In this document: one piece after another, positions 49,622-61,677 of the stretch | How the letters are laid out: each line of letters starts with the position of its first letter | Position numbering within the stretch: position 1 is the first letter of the stretch | From: Rotaria sp. Silwood1 | Lineage: Eukaryota > Rotifera > Eurotatoria > Philodinida > Philodinidae | DNA length: 64,000 nt | Direction: 5' to 3' | NCBI GenBank assembly: GCA_905250075.1 | Contig: CAJNOP010000396.1 | Location: 62,001 to 126,000 of the forward strand | Notes under the pieces: model-generated | Seen by the model: only the letters and a program-made list of their open reading frames with translations | Database searches by the model: none | Told to the model about the DNA's origin: nothing | Translations under genes and position numbers: made by a program

Positions 49622-50820
49622 AGTCAAACGCGAAAGCTTAAAATATGCATGTGTTTGCAGGAAATTTTCATAAATTTGTGTTTATTTGGAAAATATTTTC
49701 CATATTGTGGTGTTTCATGCATGAAGGTAAAAACAATTTCAAGTATTTGCAAATGTTTCGTATAAATACCAAACAATAGCAAATATGTAGATGTGCATAT
49801 CGCAAACACATGAATGTTAGTGTAATTTTTCAATTTGTTAAGCAAAACATGCAAGAGTGTGCATGGTTCTTATCCTTACAAATAATTATATGTAGCATTC
49901 TTGCGTTTTTATGCAAAATATATGTCTCACATGTACATGTCACGGTGTTATCGGCATGTACCTCCAAGATGGTTATAATTTTGCTAAACTCTGCATGCCA
50001 TTGCAATAAGGTCTTTTTTATGAAAGCTGTCACCAAAGTGATTCTAGATTGGCGTGCAAATCTCTACCATTTTGTAGTGGACATGCTGTTCCATGGAAGA
50101 ATTTATTGTTTATCTTCGGCGTGTATTTATTTATTTCTCATTAAAGTGGAATCGCTCTCATATATCCATATTAAACTGGATCAAAAAATTTGCTCAATTT
50201 TTCAAATTCGCCAATAATTATTGATATTTATGTTCATACATACATAGTAGTTATCTGATGATCAATATGTCCTTCAGAGTTGCAGAATCTTCCAAAAATC
50301 CAAAAATTTCCCCCCACGCAAAGAAGTTTTTTGAAAAATTTCCCCACTGTATTTTTTTTGGCCAGCGGGTTTTTCCAAAATTTCCCTATTATTTGAGTTT
50401 TTCGAAAATTTCCCCCTCGCGCGGGGGCGCATGAGGAAGATTCTGCACCTCTGATGTCCTTCAGTTTTGATTGCAATTCTGTTGTAACTAGATGGTCGAA
50501 TGGTGAAGAAGTTCATCTGATAAAACACAGTATGTATATCTGAATCTTATCTCTGGCAAAAAATTCTTGTGTGTTGATGTATTTGTACCTAAGGTGTTTC
50601 ATTTTGCTACTATTCTAAAATTATTTTGAATGTGCATGCGTGGACTATCTACAATAGTATTCATATGTCCTTGCATGTAATAACAATATTAAACATGTAC
50701 ATACACAAAATTTCATACATGTGTACATAAATATCATTTTCGCTGTAACATGTTTCCACTCGTGCCATCTCATAATCATTCATACATGGATATAAATTTT
50801 ATGAGCTTTCGCGTTTGACT
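49622..50820. mobile_element. 1.2-kb non-autonomous TIR element, unclassified
   Basis: The element is bounded by a perfect 17-bp inverted repeat: AGTCAAACGCGAAAGCT at 49622-49638 and its complement at 50804-50820. The edges coincide with the points where homology to copy B stops and resumes, which independently supports the element's limits. The interior is dense in CATG-containing words (GCATGTG, TGCATGAA, ACATGTACATG, GCATGCG), perhaps subterminal binding sites. No transposase is encoded; a 135-codon frame at 49810-50217 has no family resemblance. No target duplication is visible. About 650 bp of the TJP gene is missing at the insertion point, so insertion went with a deletion or the flanks were lost later. 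The superfamily is not decided. Confidence 0.75.
50275..50453. mobile_element. 179-bp hAT-type MITE with 8-bp target duplication
   Basis: Terminal inverted repeats of 19 bp with one mismatch (CAGAGTTGCAGAATCTTCC at the left; CAGAGGTGCAGAATCTTCC as complement at the right). They are flanked by a perfect 8-bp direct repeat ATGTCCTT at 50267-50274 and 50454-50461. The CAGAG ends and 8-bp duplication are hallmarks of hAT elements. Inside are four variants of an AAAATTTCCC motif and a GC-rich patch (CTCGCGCGGGGGCGC) very unlike the host. It is nested inside the 1.2-kb TIR element and therefore younger. It has no coding capacity. Confidence 0.9.
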
Positions 50821-50833
50821 GTGCTATTGCTCT

Positions 50834-50922
50834 CCAATAAAAGATCTATCACCATGATTAGAAACACGTGCTTTCTGCAATGGAATTTCACTATTTTGAT
50901 CAAATACCGATTTATTGTTGTT
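50834..50922 (-). pseudogene. TJP/ZO internal exon fragment, copy A
   Basis: Matches 62472-62558, part of a TJP coding exon, with several substitutions and small length changes. It begins within 14 bp of the right end of the TIR element. Downstream the similarity ends. The intervening ZU5-coding exons of copy B are absent here, so copy A cannot encode a TJP protein. Confidence 0.8.
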
Positions 50923-52263
50923 TTTTTAAGAAAATGATTAGGACTTAAAACTTATAGAGATGGAAGAAGAGAAGCAGCTGACGTCTATGGAATGAACAAT
51001 ACAAATAGGACACTGATGGTACTGGTATCAGTATTAATATGAAAGAAAAAAAAACATCAAACTTCAAAGCTATAGAAATTAAACAAGACCCAAACTCAGA
51101 ATAATAAAAGTAGCATGCTTTAGTTCCAACTGATTATGTTGTAGTTCACTTTTCTCTTCACACAGTAAACAAACTCACTACATTCACGACGATGAATAAA
51201 TTTTCACACACAATCAAACATATTCTTTTGTGGTTGTTTAACTCATATCTTTAGATCAATTCCAACCAATATAGGATAGGATTATTAACAATAGGTTATT
51301 AATTAACATGTGAAACAGTAATAGATAATTTAAACAATATGACTATTATTAAACAGTTTACAAAGATAGGTGGTGACAGAGATGAAAGTTATAGTATTTG
51401 TTGTGAGAAGTCTATCATCGTATTGCTAAAACTGATAATGACAACCTTTCGTTGCATCAATTATCTGTTAAGTGCATTTACTTTTATCCTTAGAAACTTG
51501 TGTAGATATTGAGTTTCAGCATCCATATCATGCCTCCATATTTTTGAGAGAGAATAGAAAACAGCTGCACATTTCAGACATTTTTTTTAATGAGCACTAA
51601 TGAGATCTCGATATTCTTTTGGGATCAAACAATACGTGAAAAACTATCAAGCCTACCTCTATCACATTGAAAATGCGTAAATACTGAAGAGAGGTTAGTA
51701 ATCACGTAAAAAAATAATTGTCGACTAATAGAGAAAATATTGACTAAAAACTAACGAGAAATAGGAAAGAAAAAAAATAGCACGTGCACTGATAAATCAG
51801 TAACCAATTATAGCAGCTTATAATAATTATTACATGCCTTTTTTCGTTCTCTGAAGTTGTTTTGCTACAATAAGTTTATTTATTCATCGAAAAACAATAC
51901 GAATATGTTCCAAATATTTTTCTATAACGCCTCAACAACTTTTAATCATTCATTAAATGACACACTTTCTTTTATTTTTCTATTGTTGGTAAAGATTTCT
52001 GATGACATTAACAGTAAAGAGAACCAGTACTCATAAACATTGTAAAAAGCCAAGAAAAACAAACGTAGCATAATTATTAATGATGAAAACAAGGTCGATG
52101 ACATTTACAATGAATTTATTACTTAACATTTACCAACGTGATCTACATAAGTAGATCCATCGCTTTAATCTTTATCATTTCATGCATTATGTTATAATTT
52201 CTTTGATAATATCAACAGCAGTATCAAATAACAATACTAGTAATTTACAAAATAGTCTTATAC

Positions 52264-52560
52264 GGGAAGAATATGTTCTATGGCAGCTTGTCACGCGTGA
52301 CAGTAATCATGAAACGACGGCATGTAAATTTTGTAATATGATAATTAAAACAAATATTTGACCAACAACTCGTTTAAGAAAGCATTTGCTTTGGTTGACA
52401 AAATGCTAGCGATTCAACCAGTTATAGTTACATAAAAGCCCAAAATGTCAAATTCATGAAAAAACAACTAAATAATTTAGCGATTAAGTCAATAATCGTT
52501 TATGGTCGACGATTTGATGATTTTCGACGTGCAGGAATGACAAATTTCTTGAAGAATACT
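52264..52560 (+). mobile_element. Relic of a hAT transposase N-terminus (BED finger)
   Basis: With one internal stop the translation reads CKFCNMIIKT, then TTRLRKHLLWLTKC, the Cys/Cys...His...Cys pattern of a BED-type zinc finger. About 120 bp later a different frame gives RFDDFRRAGMTNFLK, similar to the region after the finger in hAT transposases. Both parts are broken by stops. Confidence 0.55.
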
Positions 52561-54399
52561 AAGCTTGGTAACTATTTGGTTTAGAATGATAGAGAATGCA
52601 ATCTACTTAGGTTTACAATTAGGTAGAGTTGAGCTTTTCGTGATCTATCAGTGTCAACCTACATAGGCGCGGTTTTAAATGAAACAATTTTCGATTTTTG
52701 AATGGCTTAATCGTGAAAATACTCGTGCATTGTCTGTTCAATATTTAGCCTAGATTCATATTATAAAGATTGATATTTTCAAATACATTGGACTATATGT
52801 ATACAGCTGTCTTCTGGAAAGATCTTTATTGAACATTTACGTAAGGCAAACACTAACCTTACTGTGTTAGAAGAGTAGAAATTCAATGGTAGTGAAGAAA
52901 AAACGGCTATAATGTTAAAGTTGAGAATGAAATTGGCACTAAGAGCTGATTATTTTTTATTAGAGTTTCTGCATATTCGTTTAGAATATATTACGTATCA
53001 GTAAAATTTTAGTCTAGCAGTCAGATAACTTAGGAAAACTCAAATAAATCAAATCTGGTAGCATTCAAGTCTTTTATGTCGTCGAATATTTGAATCATTT
53101 TCTGATAGAAGATCAGCTGCTATTCTACTGCGAAAATATTCTTGCTAAGAAAACAAACAGTAGTCACATGTCCTTGATGCATTTTGAAAGTTTCAACAAA
53201 CATAAACACAATTTCCTGTCATAATATAACTGATTGTGTAAAGCTTTATTTCGTGAAACAGTGTGGAAAGTATGAAACTTTCCCATATGTTTAAATAGTG
53301 AATAGTTGATATGTTGATATAAATAGTAATATTACTATAGCGTAAAACTATAAAAGAAAGACGAAGTGCCCCGTTGATGTCGTCGTCATGAATATAATAA
53401 CTAACCTATTATTCGATGATGATTGATTTATCAATTTTCAAATTCATTTTTCAACTATAATAAGTATTCAACGTTTCACTTACTTTGTTTTCTTTCATTT
53501 CTCTATGCGCTTAGCGAACCAATCACTTAAATGAAGAGCGCGGAAAAAATTCTTTTAAACTAATTATAAAATAAAATCTTTTCATCATGTATAGATGTAT
53601 CATCGTATAGTATAATTTACGAGAAACACAGCGGAGCTTTTGTGTCTTATGCTTCTTTCCAATTTGATGAAGTCTTCTATTTTTCTTGAGTATAATTCAA
53701 AAAAAGTCAAAATTTTCATCATATTCTTACTATTTCAACAAAGTGAACATGATTTCTTTTCGTTTTAACATTTTTTCACATACGTTAGAAACAGTTTTTT
53801 GCCTTTAATCACATATTTTCATCTCTATTGTTTAGATCACTCACTATCTCATCGGACTACAGTCACGCGACAAGTTAAAAACGCCTCAATAAATTCAATT
53901 AGTAAAGCTCAAAGCATGAAATGTTTTCTGTTATCAAAGTTTCATTTATATGTAATTTCTGATCTGGACCGATTATAAAGGAGATTTCCATGTATGACTG
54001 ATGATTATCTTCTGAATGCGATTATAAGCTGCTAATATTATTATTTAATGCATTGTATATGTTCATTATCTAAGTATACGTATTGTAAAATTCATAAGAG
54101 AAAAATTGAATAATCCCAGCATGTACTATGCATTACAACACAGCATGCCTGATAAGTTTATGATACAGGCACAAAGTATGAAAATTTTAAAAGCTCCGGA
54201 TATGATTAGAGATGTATATGGTACGTTCCTCTCACTCAACTTTTAGTGATATATTGTGGTTTTACTTCAAAAAGGAGAATAAAAAAGATGGTAACAACAG
54301 TAATTACGATGTTAGAAATCATACAGCAACGAAAAATTGTGTCAATAATATTGTTGACCAAGAAAGTATTTAGGATGATGTCATTATTAATAATTATAA

Positions 54400-54740
54400 G
54401 TGTTAGCAGTTTGGAAAGCAAGAAAAACTCTAATATTTGAAAAACACACTGTTAACTGTGAAACTCGATGGAACATAGTATATTATTTTCTAATTGATAC
54501 AATTCTTAATTTTAAAAATTTAAAAATTAAATTTCTCAATTATTGGAATTTATTGAACATAAGACATGGTTTAATTGAAAAATAAATTTCTATTCCATAA
54601 AGATATGATGATTTGGAAAGTATTAGATAATCTCCGTACAGTTCTAAAACTGTTCGATTAGACTATGAAGCTTATATTGGATAGTTCTAATACACCAAGT
54701 AATTTGCTCCACTGTGCAATCCAAGAACTATACATTGCTT
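54400..54740 (+). mobile_element. Relic of a hAT transposase catalytic region
   Basis: One frame reads VNCETRWNIVYYFLIDTIL, matching the conserved T-R-W-N/S block of hAT transposases. About 150 bp later another frame gives IWKVLDNLRTVLKLFD then TMKLILDSSNTPSNLLHCAI, resembling the block before the dimerisation region. Several stops and frameshifts lie between. It is about 2 kb from the BED relic, too far for one compact transposase unless a later insertion separates them. Confidence 0.5.
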
Positions 54741-55299
54741 TTAAATAATGACAACCGTAATGCGAATGATAAATCAGTAAAGCAAATGTTACTGTTACAA
54801 TTGTGTAAAGAATGTTATTGTGATAAATAATAGCTAAAATTACTCGAAGTAAGCATTATGAAAGATAACTAGCTCTTTACACAGTTCATATGTAAGTTGA
54901 TTGTCACGTTTTCTAGGTCATCAATTTCAAAAAATATATGCGATTTTTTTCTTGACATTTCTGCAATAATTATATACAAATGTAATACTTCATTTTGTGA
55001 GAATTTTTTATGTCTCATGGAGTTTCTTACTTTTTCTATTATTAGGACCTTCGATCAATTGATAAGCATCTTATCGAATGTTTTCTCAACTCACACATAT
55101 GCATGTTTATTATCCAATGGAGTTCTCTATTCTTAAAGAAGCTTATACTCAATCTTTGAAAATCAAACACTTATGATTCTTCGAGATAAAAAATTCGTTA
55201 GAAATCAACCTTTGAGAGTAATGACATCAATTTTAACCTTTTGGTCAGCATCAATAACAGTACAAACCGCAATTACGACAGTATGAATGACAACGAAAG

Positions 55300-55400
55300 C
55301 AAAAGCATTACAAAAAAATGATCACTTTGCATTTTTATGTGGAAAATCTCAGTTTACTAGTGATTGCAAAATTAAGAATAAAAATAAATAAACAATTAAG
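55300..55400 (+). mobile_element. Possible Gag-like zinc-knuckle fragment
   Basis: A short open stretch reads NDHFAFLCGKSQFTSDCKIK, resembling a CCHC zinc knuckle that has lost ligands. Weak evidence; no flanking LTRs were identified. Confidence 0.2.
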
Positions 55401-58400
55401 GAAGAACTATTAAGCACATAGAGAAGTTTGCTATGGACTTCCACAATCGTCTATTTCTAGCGACGACTTCATATATAAATCTTTGAAAAAAAGTACAACA
55501 CTGACGTTGCGATTTCGTCACAGCTTGCTAGGCCTAGTTGTTTACGCATAAGACTAGTACTTCGTCAAAATCAGCCTTTAGCACATCAGCTTACATTCAA
55601 AGAAAAGAAAGAGTTCATGTAAATATTAATGATTTAACTTTCACGATATTCTCGAATAATAAAATCTTATCAAATAATGAAAATGGCCTATATGAACAAA
55701 CAAATAATTTTATTTTAATGTGAAATGGCTTTTAAGTATTTTCAAGTTTCTCTTAGTCTTAAAGAATACTTGTATGTCTATTTAAAACGTTTGTTCTTCA
55801 GTCTTTTTCATAGGTATTTTTAATTGTTAAACATGTACTTCGACTTCGTACTAAAACTGAAATAAAATAATTTACAGAGTATGTAGAAACATGTTTACGA
55901 AACTTTTCTATGGCTCATATAAAAAATGATCCATTTTGAAGAAACATCGATGCATAATTTATTTGCACTAGCAATATTAATATAAATGTCGATGCCAATA
56001 TCTACTAATTTGGACTCAAATGATGGCTTGCGTAGATTACTTCGAGGATTGTCATATACACTTTATAATTTAATTGCATGTTAAAGTTGTTTCGAAGTAC
56101 TTTAGATCTAGATAATTTAGTCTATTTCATTATATATGTGTTTGTTACTGCGATGATCAAATGAGTTGACAAAAATATCATTCCACGCTACTAATAGAAT
56201 TTCATCGTCATATTTGCTAAATAAGGAGTATAATCTATTTGAAAAGGCATTGCGTTTCCCTTTTGTCAGAGCACAGTTTGAAAAATTCTTAATGGGTTCT
56301 ATGATAATTTTTGATGTATTTGAAGGTACTATAATACTGCTTGATCGTAGTCGCAAAGAAAGAAAACTTTCTATCATGTATTGTTGACCATATTTTCTGG
56401 TGTTGTAAAATAAAGTCGTTAATGTTTGTTTTTGATACGACTAAGGATAATACAAGTAGTAATATATGTAAATATTTCGGACTTAAAACGATGGTGATAT
56501 TCCGTAGTTAGTTGATGCTTTTCAAATTTAATTGCATCTATGAGATTGGAGTGTAGGTATGTGTTGCTCTCAACCCACACCTACATCGACATCAACACAC
56601 CTACGCCCCACACCCTTGGGTTTCAGCAAATCTTCACACACGAGTCAGTTGTATTATATTTATTATGAGTTGCTGATTATCACAGCAAAAGAACTTATAA
56701 CTAAAATTATACTGAAAAAGTGTCTGAGAAATGCTTTAACGAAAATTGATATAACGTATGATTTTATGAGCGTCAATATACTATGAAACTACTGTAATAG
56801 ATATTTGCGTAATCGACAGCCAAAGGGTTCAGTTTCATTTAAAATACGAGATTGACAAGCACACGTTAAATTTTATTTAACCATCATCGATTGAAGGCAA
56901 ACTTCAAAAGATGGCAGCAACATTCTATCTAATCACTGTCGCTGCTGAAATTCGTTTTCATCTTACTTCAAAATTATCATTTTATGGAACGAATTAAGAA
57001 CAAACGGAACTTTGTATTCAAAAAGAAGCTGCTAATCACGTAAGAATATTGAACTTTGTAACGACGTTTGAACGAAAATTGTACGACTCTCGGATCTTTT
57101 GATCATCGCGATACAAAATAGTGACTCGAATGGTTGGTAGAGTAAGGAAAAAAAAATACTCGCGAAGGATTACTATACAGTGCTTCTCACGGTAGTAATT
57201 CCCCTTTTACGATCGTTAAGAGCTAAGTGAAATACAAGGAGATATTACATAGATGAATTTCTAAAGCAAGGCGTGGTACGTTTTAAGTCTCATTTATCGC
57301 TACACTCGTGTTAAAGATAGATAAAAAAATTATCAGTGGATAGTATACTTATTATTATGTTCATATTTCAACAACTAAAGCAACTATGTCACAGCTGTTA
57401 TATCATACTAAAGTCATGATCTCTAGGATATGACAACACGTTAAATAGTAGAAAAGCAGTACCCTAGTTCATCCAACACTAGAAAATATCAATGTAGTAA
57501 AAATTCACTGTATTTGTTGTTTACATTGGTTAGTTATTGAAGACTAACTGTGATATCAAAGTTAGAATTTTATGCATTTTAGTGGAACGAACGTCAGAGC
57601 TTAACTGTCTCTAAATAAGTTGTTTTCGTCAAATGCATAAAATTCAACGAAATATCGGTCATTGAGCAATGTTGATCATTCGTGCAGTCAATAATATACT
57701 CTAATAAACCCAAACAATCGATGTAAATGTAGCTTTTTCATCAAAAACTGTACAGTAAAAACGTTTTGATGACATTTAATCATGTTTGTTAGAGTTCAGA
57801 AAAGTTGATTTTAAATTAGAAGTTTACAAAGTTTTTCTTGTCATCAAAATCTCTATTTTGGACTATGTAGAGAGGATTTCTGGATTCTAAGGTCGAAATT
57901 TTTAACATGCTTATATAGGCCATGTCTTAGAATATCCTCGATTAAACATTCAACAAATACCTGTATAGCATAGTGGGATGATAGTAATGTAGTTTTTGAC
58001 AGAAAGTACTATTTATTGTTCTGTTATACTATTCATTTGATATAGATTCACAATATTTTAACTAAAGTTGAGAATAATATGGTTTCAGTTTGGAATAGAA
58101 ATACCAAATTTGCAGCTGACAAAACTAAAACTTCCGATTCTCAAATACTTAATACTAGGCATATCTCTTTTTGAAACACAATGTGTATTTTCGTTCTACT
58201 CGATATACTTCATTTTGAAGTATCTTTGTGTTTTTACTTTGCATCGAAAAACAATTTATGAAAGCTTAAGCTTGATAGAATTCAAAACTAATTATATTGC
58301 GTTAAAAATATGTTTTCATTTAAGAACCCAAAAGTATTCTGAAAAAAATATGTCTTCATACAAAAGTAAATCGAAGATTTCACATCTGTTTTTATCTTTT

Positions 58401-60064
58401 GTTGCAATATGATTCAATGTAATTCAACAAGAAGATGTTCATAAATCTACTCTAGAGAAATTTACCAAGTATTGTTTCTGTTTTATAACTTTGTTGCAAT
58501 TGTGTTGATTCGACAATAAACCATAATAAATATTTCATTGTATGTTGTTTTCAATACTTAAATGAAAATACCTTTGATAAAATGTTTCTACAGTTCTTCC
58601 AGAAGACTTAGAGTATTTTCTATTTTACTCTAGTAAGATACAAATAAAACGTAATCGAAACGATGAGTATCTCAAGAGTGTACTGGTAGCTGAAATATGA
58701 GTCATTCTATAAATAAATTTATTCAATCAATCGTATATTAAGTATAATTATATTGAGCAGTTTGAAATGTTCGTGTCGAAGAATATATTTTCATGGCATA
58801 ACGTCTCGTTTTAGTTTGAAATGTGAAGATGCAACTAGTTTTTCATCTACACTCACACAGCATTAGGTCTTAAACAAACAGATGTCGATATAGAATTCAA
58901 CAATACTACTGTCTCAGGTACATGGTTCAGAGATAGTACTGTTTACACTAAATATATTTACAAAACATGAGTTAGTGGTTCATTGAACGATTTTTTTGTA
59001 GATAAGTATCGTTGTCTTCAAGAGATACTTTTAAATTATGAATATAGAATAATGTCTGTCACTTTGCAGTCAATATGAATCTCCCATTCTGTTAAAGATC
59101 TATACAGACAAAGGATAAATTTTTCTTGATATAAATAATTATATAGACTCGATTAATCTTTGTCAGGTTTTTACTAATTGGATTGAAATATATTGAATTA
59201 TTTTTCATTGTACAATCGTTTATCTAAATCAATGCAAATATGCTACAATTTAATTAAAACACTAATTCAATAGAAGAATAAACAAGACGTTAGTATAAGG
59301 AAACTATCAAACGATTATTAGCTTTAGATAGAGAATGATTTTGAGATTAAGATCTTTAAAATAGTGAAGTCTTGTCAGAGAGATCGAAATTTAAAAAAAT
59401 TCATAGAAAGGTAACGCGATGTCTGATTTTTCATAGATGAAATGATGTTTCTTTGATACCTCGTGTTTTACTGTGAATTTTTTCTTAAAAAACATGTTTT
59501 TTTTCAGAAAAAGTAGCAAATCTTTTTCGCTTTTTCTCTGCTGTTTATGTTTTTCTGATTGTGCATCTCAGAAGTCTCGAAATAGCTTGGTTGTAGCCAA
59601 TTACTTTTTTTTTGTTTAAAACAACATATCAAACTGCAATTTCTAACAGAGTTCATTTCTTAAATTAAGCTCTTCTATTATTATATAAAAAGCATTTCCA
59701 TAAGTAGATGACCATTTTTTAAAGTTTTTTCGAAGTATTGAACTTGTCACCGTTGTTCGCTGCATAAAAAGTAAGAATTAAAAAAAAAACACTGCCATCT
59801 TACGCATTCTTTCGAAAAATTAATTTTATCTATAGAATGAGGGCTCACGAACACTTTAGGGTTACCAAATAAGCTATTTTTTACTCTTTCTTGTCGAAGT
59901 TGTCTTGAAAACATTACGATAAAAGTTTCGTGCGTTTTGAATGCACCTAGTATCAAATAGACTTTTTAGAGGATGGACCTTAACGAAATGCATTCTTTTT
60001 TGTATTCAATCAAAATTCTTCGTCTAAAGAACAAGAAAAAGGAAGAATATCAAGATATTAATGT

Positions 60065-60424
60065 TTATGTATAATATCCACTAAGGTCCATCGCAGTTGA
60101 TTTTGTTTGAGGTGTTACTTTTGATGGATCAGGTGGTTGACGCAGACGTCGATATTCTTGTGTATTGTCTCTTCCAAGTTGAAATCGATCACGAATCTGT
60201 AATTTTTGCGTATGATCTAAGCCCGTGAATGTCGGATAAAATTTATTACATTTGATTCCATTTATATCATAATCATATTGAATTGATCGAGCATGTTCTT
60301 GGCGACTATTTTTATTATTTATTTCTCTTTGTGCATGTTCACAGGATAGTTGATGACCACGTAGAACATAACCATTTTCAAATGTTTTTAAACATGATGG
60401 AAAACCAATGCATTGATAACGCAT
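60065..60424 (-). CDS. One-finger C2HC zinc-finger protein, copy B
   Basis: A 119-residue single-exon paralogue of the protein at 48051-48410. The finger reads YQCIGFPSCLKTF then YVLRGHQLSCEH, a better C2H2-fold match than copy A because it has the aromatic residue two before the first Cys. The C-terminal tail ends TKSTAMDLSGYYT. It differs from copy A at 26 positions spread along the protein, with most invariant blocks around the finger, the QEHARSIQYDY segment and the terminal tail. It lies about 1.25 kb downstream of the TJP stop on the same strand. No family is recognised; both copies could be parts of a larger lineage-specific family. Confidence 0.7.
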   Translation of the reverse strand: MRYQCIGFPSCLKTFENGYVLRGHQLSCEHAQREINNKNSRQEHARSIQYDYDINGIKCNKFYPTFTGLDHTQKLQIRDRFQLGRDNTQEYRRLRQPPDPSKVTPQTKSTAMDLSGYYT

Positions 60425-61677
60425 GACGTATACAAGATTATTTTCTTTCTATATTCTCGAGCGTTTGTATTATGATGTCTCCTGTTTATTTATGTTGCTA
60501 TACACTTTTGATTCTTGAACACAAGTGAGAAAAAAGCATTAACTCTGTCGTACAGAATGTCGATGAAAATACGACTCTTTTTTTGTGTTTTATGTGAGAG
60601 AATAAGCAAAAGAATTGAGTGAATAGCGAACGCTCACTAACATCAGTTGCGCACTCAACGAGAAGAGTGTGTATTTTTTTATATCTGAAGTTACTTTTGG
60701 CTGCATAAGTTTTTTTTAATTTACTTGCAAGCATCTGAACATACTATTGAAAATACATATAAACATTATACAAAATCATAAAGAAGAGTGAAAACAAAAG
60801 ATAAATGTAAGCGATAGAAAATTACAAGATGACAATGAGTAGATTCTAGAACCACACTGAACTTGATGAATAAGGGTTAAGATCATTCAAATCCGAAACT
60901 TCAATTAAATCAACTTATAAAATATGTATCGATTTAGTGTCGCCGCTATTCTTAATGTTGTCAAGTTTAGTAGCTCATTCATAAACATCTTTGAAGAAAA
61001 AAGAGATTATCAATTGTTGATATGGAATATGGTAATTATTGCTTTGTCGCGTTCTACTAACTTTCGAAAAATATTTTATATTATAATTTTTTGTCATTTA
61101 TATGAATTTCGATCTACTCTTTTTTATTGAAGTGCCGGAAACATTCTATTGTTCTTGTTTTCTACAACCTTGAACCTTGTATTAGTTGCTATGTCGTCAA
61201 CTTACGTTCTTATGCTTGCTGTTCTCTCTTTGTTATTTTTTCATTTTGTTTTATACTTAAAATGAACTACTAGAATAGACACTTCATCCAAAAAGTCATT
61301 TATTCAGTGTCAGTTCATATGATATGTAGATAGATGATTAAAAATAGTTGAAAGTTTTTCGGTTTCATACAAAAGCTATGTATTGTTTCATTCTTGTTCA
61401 GATTATTTCTAAGTACACACACATGATTTACTGATTTGTCAAGATCTACTGTTGTTCAATAATATATGTATGTCTTAAGATCTTGATTTTTTCTAGTTTA
61501 ATCAATTCGTTTCTGGGGTACATTTCGTTCAATTCTTTATATATTAAATGCAATAAAGAAAACTTTGATCGAAGAAAACTAGTTTTTATAATATAAGTAT
61601 ATATATATACACATAAAAACGAAGCAAATTAGATGATTGCAATTATAATCGGAAAAAGAAGGAGAAAAAAAAAGACA
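60425..61677. promoter_or_regulatory. Conserved spacer between TJP and zinc-finger gene B
   Basis: This holds the TJP 3' untranslated region and the upstream region of the zinc-finger gene. The part at 60510-60820 is nearly identical to 48491-48800 in copy A. No other gene is seen. Confidence 0.5.

Larger units (their letters stand above)
50923..58849. other. Gene-poor interval with decayed transposons
   Basis: About 7.9 kb separating the two duplicate copies. No intact gene. hAT transposase relics are visible at 52264-52560 and 54400-54740. Weaker retroelement-like fragments lie at about 55300-55400 and 57180-57330. The rest (50923-52260, 52560-54400, 55400-57180, 57330-58849) shows nothing I can name. 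Confidence 0.5.

Noticed and set aside
49810..50217. 135-codon frame inside the TIR element as a transposase
   Set aside because: No DDE-like or DNA-binding pattern; overlapping antisense frames are equally open.
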